A stretch of DNA of 64,000 nt, from assembly GCF_963583255.1 (NCBI RefSeq), contig NC_084805.1, positions 9,912,827-9,976,826 of the forward strand, given 5' to 3'. Shown here in pieces: positions 59,673-64,000 of this stretch (position 1 is its first letter; every line of letters begins with the position of its first letter). A model generated the notes under the pieces. The model ran no database searches. It saw only the letters and a list, made by a program, of their open reading frames with translations, and was not told the origin of the DNA. The DNA comes from Pyrus communis. Lineage: Eukaryota; Streptophyta; Magnoliopsida; Rosales; Rosaceae. Position numbers and translations under genes: made by a program.

Positions 59673-60305
59673 ATGACTAACTCATCGAACCTTTGCTTAG
59701 ATTTGAGTCTCAGCAGCGATCTGGTTGCGGTCCGTCAAGGTAATGTATGGCGCCCTTCTTTTTTATCTTCTAACGGTCCTCTTACAGGTGAAGACTCCAT
59801 GATGACGGATGCAACAACAGCTACGATAGTAGCTAGAAACCTCCTCACTCCTAAGGATAGTAGGCTGCTTTCAGGACGGTCCGATGAGTTGGCCGTTCAA
59901 GAGTCCCTCGCTCTCAGCGTTCAGTGTGCAGGCTCTGTGTCCAACATGGGCCAACGCCTACTTGCTCGCTCCCGTCAGGTTGAATCGTTGATGGCAGAGG
60001 TGGAAAGTCTCAAGCAAGAGATCAAGCAGCTGAAGTATGAGAATAGAAGTTTGCACGTGCTTGCAAATAACTATTCAACGGGCATGAAGAGGAAGCTTGA
60101 TGAGCTGCAAGAGTCTGAAGGTCGAATTCAAAGTGACCGTCAAAGGTTTTCGTCTTTCCTCCAGAGGCACCTTTTTCCTGGGTCTTCCAGCTTTTGGCCA
60201 AGTATTGAGGCCTCGAATGCTCTATCTTCGATGCCTCCCGCTCCAATGCCTTCCGCTCCGAGAGTTTTGCCACGTAGTGGGTCTTCACGTAATCAACCTT
60301 TGTGA
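59673..60305 (+). CDS. Antisense coiled-coil protein of element C
   Basis: 210 codons, intact, beginning MTNSSNLCLDLSLSSD. The core is nearly identical to A and B (RQGNVWRPSFLSSNG, NLLTPKDSRLLSGRSDELAV, VESLMAEVESLKQEIKQL, MKRKLDELQESEGRI, QRHLFPGSSS). The repeated tail is the shortest (PPAPMPSAP), which explains most of the length difference. It faces the broken sense gag-like ORF (60346-61365) across a TTTA tract. The antisense frame is open while its sense neighbour carries a nonsense codon, which argues that the frame matters, or at least decays more slowly. Family unrecognised; no enzyme motif, signal peptide or membrane segment seen. Confidence 0.78.
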   Translation: MTNSSNLCLDLSLSSDLVAVRQGNVWRPSFLSSNGPLTGEDSMMTDATTATIVARNLLTPKDSRLLSGRSDELAVQESLALSVQCAGSVSNMGQRLLARSRQVESLMAEVESLKQEIKQLKYENRSLHVLANNYSTGMKRKLDELQESEGRIQSDRQRFSSFLQRHLFPGSSSFWPSIEASNALSSMPPAPMPSAPRVLPRSGSSRNQPL

Positions 60306-60345
60306 AGGCTACATCTGCTTTATTTATTTATTTATTTATTTTTTA

Positions 60346-61365
60346 TTAGAAGCCCACGGCATGAAATTTATCTTTGAATGGAAGGTGATACTTGAAATGC
60401 TCCGGTAATAGTTTAAATTCAAGATTGGGTGCCTGAATCATCAACAACATGTTAGTATAAAAGAAAATTGAAATTGGAGGAGGTGGCTTACTTATGTGCT
60501 CCAATAAGAACTCAAGGATAAACACATCTTCTTTGAATTTTTCAGGAACTTTGCCCTTGGAATTCATGAACCTGCAAGGAATAGGGATATTTGTTGGAAC
60601 GGGGTTAGAAATAATGTAATTTGGAACAACCTTACCTGAACTAGATGGCGTAGGAGCAATAGGTGTCTCTGGCAAAGGTGTTTCCTCTTCCTCAATTTGC
60701 AATCTTTCATCTTCCTTGTGATTTGATTTTTATGATTGAGGGTCCGTTCCAACCTCCTTGCCACTTCTCAAGATGATTTCCTTGGCAGTTTCAAATCCTC
60801 CCTTCGGATTTGCAATGGTTGAACTAGGGAGTTCGCCTTGGTCTCGAAACTGTCCTACGAACTCTGCGATCTGCCCAATTTGCTTTTCCAAATGGTCCAA
60901 CCTTTTGTCTTGATTTTGTCTCTCTTTGTTTTGAGGTTGGATTTCATTGCTTTGGGCAGGTTGTGGTGGCTGCATAGGTGTTGAATAGAACTCCTCATAT
61001 GGTGGCTGCCAATATCCTTCTTGTTGAGCCTCATTGTCTTGATTTTGTGAGCCCTGCACCAAACAAATTAATTCATTAAGCTTTTGATTATAATCTATTG
61101 ATGAACTTAAATTTGGTTGGGCATATTGAATATGAAGTTGTGGTGGCTGCATAGGCGTTGAATAGAATTCCTCATATGGCTGCCAATATCCTTCTTCTAG
61201 AACATGTTGAGGTTCCCACCACATAGAGTTTGAATGATCACTCCAATCTGAACTGTAAGTATTGGAAAACACGTTATTCCTTGATTGAAGATCAAATATA
61301 TCAACGCTTTGCATTTCAGACCTTTCCATGAGCTGTGACAAAAGAGAAGCATTATCAAGTGCCAT
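60346..61365 (-). pseudogene. Gag-like linker ORF of element C (nonsense)
   Basis: Starts MALDNASLLSQLMERSEMQ at 61365 and runs 211 codons to a TAA at 60730-60732, where A has a Ser codon. The same frame then continues to 60346. It keeps both WQPYEEFYSTPMQPPQ repeats, the LDHLEKQIGQIAEFVGQF coil, TAKEIILRSGKEVG, and IPIPCRFMN. The FDDIGQVITITCN block of A and B is missing, and the pre-RT-like end is APNLEFKLLPEHFKYHLPF. A 59-nt intron-like segment lies at 60433-60491. No capsid or knuckle. Confidence 0.75.
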
Positions 61366-61471
61366 GTTGTGCTTCTCTAGTACTTGATTTCAACAACCAA
61401 AACACAAATCAAAAAATAAATTAAAATACATAACAGAAACGAACAATCCAAGAGATTAGCAAATTTGCTAA

Positions 61472-61489
61472 TCCCCGACAACGGCGCCA
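61472..61489 (-). promoter_or_regulatory. tRNA-Asp primer-binding site of element C, one mismatch
   Basis: Minus strand TGGCGCCGTTGTCGGGGA, one change from the perfect tRNA-Asp complement, 5 nt from the LTR at 61495. Confidence 0.88.
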
Positions 61490-61494
61490 AAATT

Positions 61495-62514
61495 TGATGC
61501 GGGATTTATACGCACACAAATTAAACCCTCTTTTTGTCAATTGTAGTAAGTATGTAAGGAGGGATCGCTCTTAACCGGGGATTATGAGGGATTGCAAATC
61601 ACTTGGAAACTGACTCAAAAATGTAAAATAAAGTTTAAAACACTAAACTAGACTCAAAGAATGCGAAACTAAATGCTTGAAACACTAAAACAAACCAAAA
61701 GACTCAAACATCACCCAAAACACTCAAAACTGCCTTAAACACACTTTCTGGGCAGTTTTGAGCACTTTGGTGAATTTGGACGAATTTGTGAAACAAATTG
61801 AATCAAAACACTTATAAACACAAACTAATACACTTTCTAACTAAATTGGACATTAAAGTAAAGGGGGATTTAGGATTTGATGAAAATTGAAATAACGAAA
61901 CAAGTTAATAAACTAGACAGAATGTAAATATGAAATTGATGAAATGGAATGAATGGATGATAGAATAGCTAAGGCGTTCATCTCCATACATGTTACACTT
62001 GCATAATAAAATGATTTCCAATTGCATTTCAATAAGCCATTAATTCTCAACACCCCAAGTTAACCGTGATGCACTAATTAACCTTCAAATCTTCCTAACG
62101 TTATTGAATTGGATGATTGCATACGACAACCCAAAACATTCCTTCCAAGTCCCCTACATGATTGCATAATAGAGATACAAGCAAGAATCATTATGCTCTA
62201 TGAAAATTATAAGTGTTGACGAGGCATTCGTTACTATGGAATACGCATGAAACTTATGCCAAGAATTCGTTTAACGCGATTGTTTATAAGCAACCTCCAC
62301 TACTTGTGAATATAAGTTCATAACTATTCGGTGAAACTCACTTATATTCTAGCATCATATTCATGCATGAAAATTAAGTGTCCACTCTCAATAAACATAC
62401 ATAAATAAGTTATCAATCAAACAGTTAAACAAATTGAATCCACAACTTATGAAAAGCAATTAGAAGTAATCAAATCAAAATGCAAGCATAAACATATATT
62501 TCGAATCCCCCCTA
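61495..62514 (-). repeat. 5' LTR of element C, cut at about 1020 bp
   Basis: Starts TGATGCGGGATTTATACGC and matches the 3' LTR 54771-56772 closely. It breaks at CCCCCCTAGCC, where the sequence jumps to a repeat of 59383 onward. The remaining half of the LTR (U3 and promoter) is absent at this point. Confidence 0.88.
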
Positions 62515-62804
62515 GCCTGTCGGCTAAAGATGTGTAGTTGCGATGATGGCCTCCATGTGTTTTCGACTTTGTCAGATATCTTTTGACAAAGTTGAACGCG
62601 TTTTCTGAAAAGCCGCGAACGCGTCGCCGAACTTCACGCAGGAAAATCCAGATTTTTGAATCAGTGGTCGCGGCGCCTTGGCTTTTTATAGAGGTATCGA
62701 TCACCTCAACATACACACTCTGAAGAATTCCCATTCTTGAAAATCTACTCCGGCCCTTTGAGAATTGACTCCATCCACCCCTTCTCTCTGAACACCTTTG
62801 AAAA

Positions 62805-63437
62805 ATGACTAACTCATCGAACCTTTGCTTAGATTTGAGTCTCAGCAGCGATCTGGTTGCGGTCCGTCAAGGTAATGTATGGCGCCCTTCTTTTTTATCT
62901 TCTAACGGTCCTCTTACAGGTGAAGACTCCATGATGACGGATGCAACAACAGCTACGATAGTAGCTAGAAACCTCCTCACTCCTAAGGATAGTAGGCTGC
63001 TTTCAGGACGGTCCGATGAGTTGGCCGTTCAAGAGTCCCTCGCTCTCAGCGTTCAGTGTGCAGGCTCTGTGTCCAACATGGGCCAACGCCTACTTGCTCG
63101 CTCCCGTCAGGTTGAATCGTTGATGGCAGAGGTGGAAAGTCTCAAGCAAGAGATCAAGCAGCTGAAGTATGAGAATAGAAGTTTGCACGTGCTTGCAAAT
63201 AACTATTCAACGGGCATGAAGAGGAAGCTTGATGAGCTGCAAGAGTCTGAAGGTCGAATTCAAAGTGACCGTCAAAGGTTTTCGTCTTTCCTCCAGAGGC
63301 ACCTTTTTCCTGGGTCTTCCAGCTTTTGGCCAAGTATTGAGGCCTCGAATGCTCTATCTTCGATGCCTCCCGCTCCAATGCCTTCCGCTCCGAGAGTTTT
63401 GCCACGTAGTGGGTCTTCACGTAATCAACCTTTGTGA
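62805..63437 (+). CDS. Antisense coiled-coil protein, duplicated copy
   Basis: 210 codons, identical in protein sequence to the copy at 59673-60305. It retains the TTTTTATAGAG box (62683-62693) about 112 bp upstream and one of the two ACGCGTTTTC-type repeats. The four 22-bp repeats and the exon-like blocks are lost because the duplication starts at 62515. If expressed, it would rely on this short promoter or on the adjacent antisense strand of the LTR. Confidence 0.75.
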   Translation: MTNSSNLCLDLSLSSDLVAVRQGNVWRPSFLSSNGPLTGEDSMMTDATTATIVARNLLTPKDSRLLSGRSDELAVQESLALSVQCAGSVSNMGQRLLARSRQVESLMAEVESLKQEIKQLKYENRSLHVLANNYSTGMKRKLDELQESEGRIQSDRQRFSSFLQRHLFPGSSSFWPSIEASNALSSMPPAPMPSAPRVLPRSGSSRNQPL

Positions 63438-63477
63438 AGGCTACATCTGCTTTATTTATTTATTTATTTATTTTTTA

Positions 63478-64000
63478 TTAGAAGCCCACGGCATGAAATT
63501 TATCTTTGAATGGAAGGTGATACTTGAAATGCTCCGGTAATAGTTTAAATTCAAGATTGGGTGCCTGAATCATCAACAACATGTTAGTATAAAAGAAAAT
63601 TGAAATTGGAGGAGGTGGCTTACTTATGTGCTCCAATAAGAACTCAAGGATAAACACATCTTCTTTGAATTTTTCAGGAACTTTGCCCTTGGAATTCATG
63701 AACCTGCAAGGAATAGGGATATTTGTTGGAACGGGGTTAGAAATAATGTAATTTGGAACAACCTTACCTGAACTAGATGGCGTAGGAGCAATAGGTGTCT
63801 CTGGCAAAGGTGTTTCCTCTTCCTCAATTTGCAATCTTTCATCTTCCTTGTGATTTGATTTTTATGATTGAGGGTCCGTTCCAACCTCCTTGCCACTTCT
63901 CAAGATGATTTCCTTGGCAGTTTCAAATCCTCCCTTCGGATTTGCAATGGTTGAACTAGGGAGTTCGCCTTGGTCTCGAAACTGTCCTACGAACTCTGCG
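63478..64000 (-). pseudogene. Gag-like linker ORF, duplicated copy, cut by the window edge
   Basis: Repeats 60346-60868, including the TAA (63862-63864) and the intron-like segment (63565-63623). The N-terminal part lies beyond the window. Confidence 0.75.

Larger units (their letters stand above)
62515..64000. repeat. Second copy of a 3132-bp tandem duplication of element C
   Basis: Bases from 62515 repeat those from 59383 to the window end at a fixed offset of 3132. I see no difference in the parts compared, and the encoded ORFs are identical. The junction shares only GCC with the first copy's left edge. The unit joins the middle of the 5' LTR to the middle of the antisense cassette. Confidence 0.9.

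Overview
The window is plant nuclear DNA made almost entirely of nested LTR retrotransposons. I see no intact host gene, rRNA or tRNA. The elements are Ty3/gypsy (Metaviridae), most like the Athila/Calypso branch. They use a primer-binding site complementary to the 3' end of plant tRNA-Asp (TGGCGCCGTTGCCGGGGA) and a polypurine tract AAGTGTGGGGGAATT. LTRs are about 2.0-3.3 kb, start TGATAGGAGCATAT (or TGATAGAAG) and end GCATCA; insertions make 5-bp target duplications. Gag and protease remnants are of the ANAITLRSGKE / DLGA / LLLGRPF type. My impression is a eudicot, perhaps Rosaceae, but the sequence alone does not prove this.

Layout, left to right. 1-1239: a partial plus LTR interrupting an integrase fragment. 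1240-5631: a minus LTR carrying a plus solo LTR (2738-4892). 5632-11379: internal region and 5' LTR of a minus non-autonomous element (F). 11380-30646: the gag-protease part and 5' LTR of a minus autonomous-type element (G). G's gag is split by a minus solo LTR (12878-25060), which in turn holds a complete 9.16-kb element (A, 13596-22758). G's 5' LTR is split by another solo LTR (27097-29314). 30647-33276: the 3' tail and 3' LTR of a plus element (H), an inverted match of G's LTR. 33277-37591: 5' LTR, PBS and gag of a plus element (E), with a solo LTR at 33322-35489. 37592-41861: a truncated LTR and a long chimeric LTR. 41886-54770: the 3' internal region of a minus element (D), interrupted by 42482-53691, which carries the complete plus element B (44070-52837). 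54771-62514: a minus element (C). 62515-64000: a second, apparently identical copy of part of C, a 3132-bp tandem duplication.

A, B and C share a non-autonomous design. Each has a sense gag-like ORF reduced to the gag/protease linker plus a scrap before reverse transcriptase. A convergent antisense ORF of 210-230 aa follows, with its own TATA-like promoter and repeat-rich upstream region, then a long non-coding 3' third. No copy carries protease, reverse transcriptase, RNase H or integrase, so movement would depend on relatives such as E or G. The antisense ORF is intact in every copy seen, even in C where the sense gag-like ORF has a nonsense codon. That makes the antisense cassette the most interesting candidate here. 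Two conserved RNA-structure candidates, a 12-bp stem in the LTR and alternative pairings around the PBS, come next.
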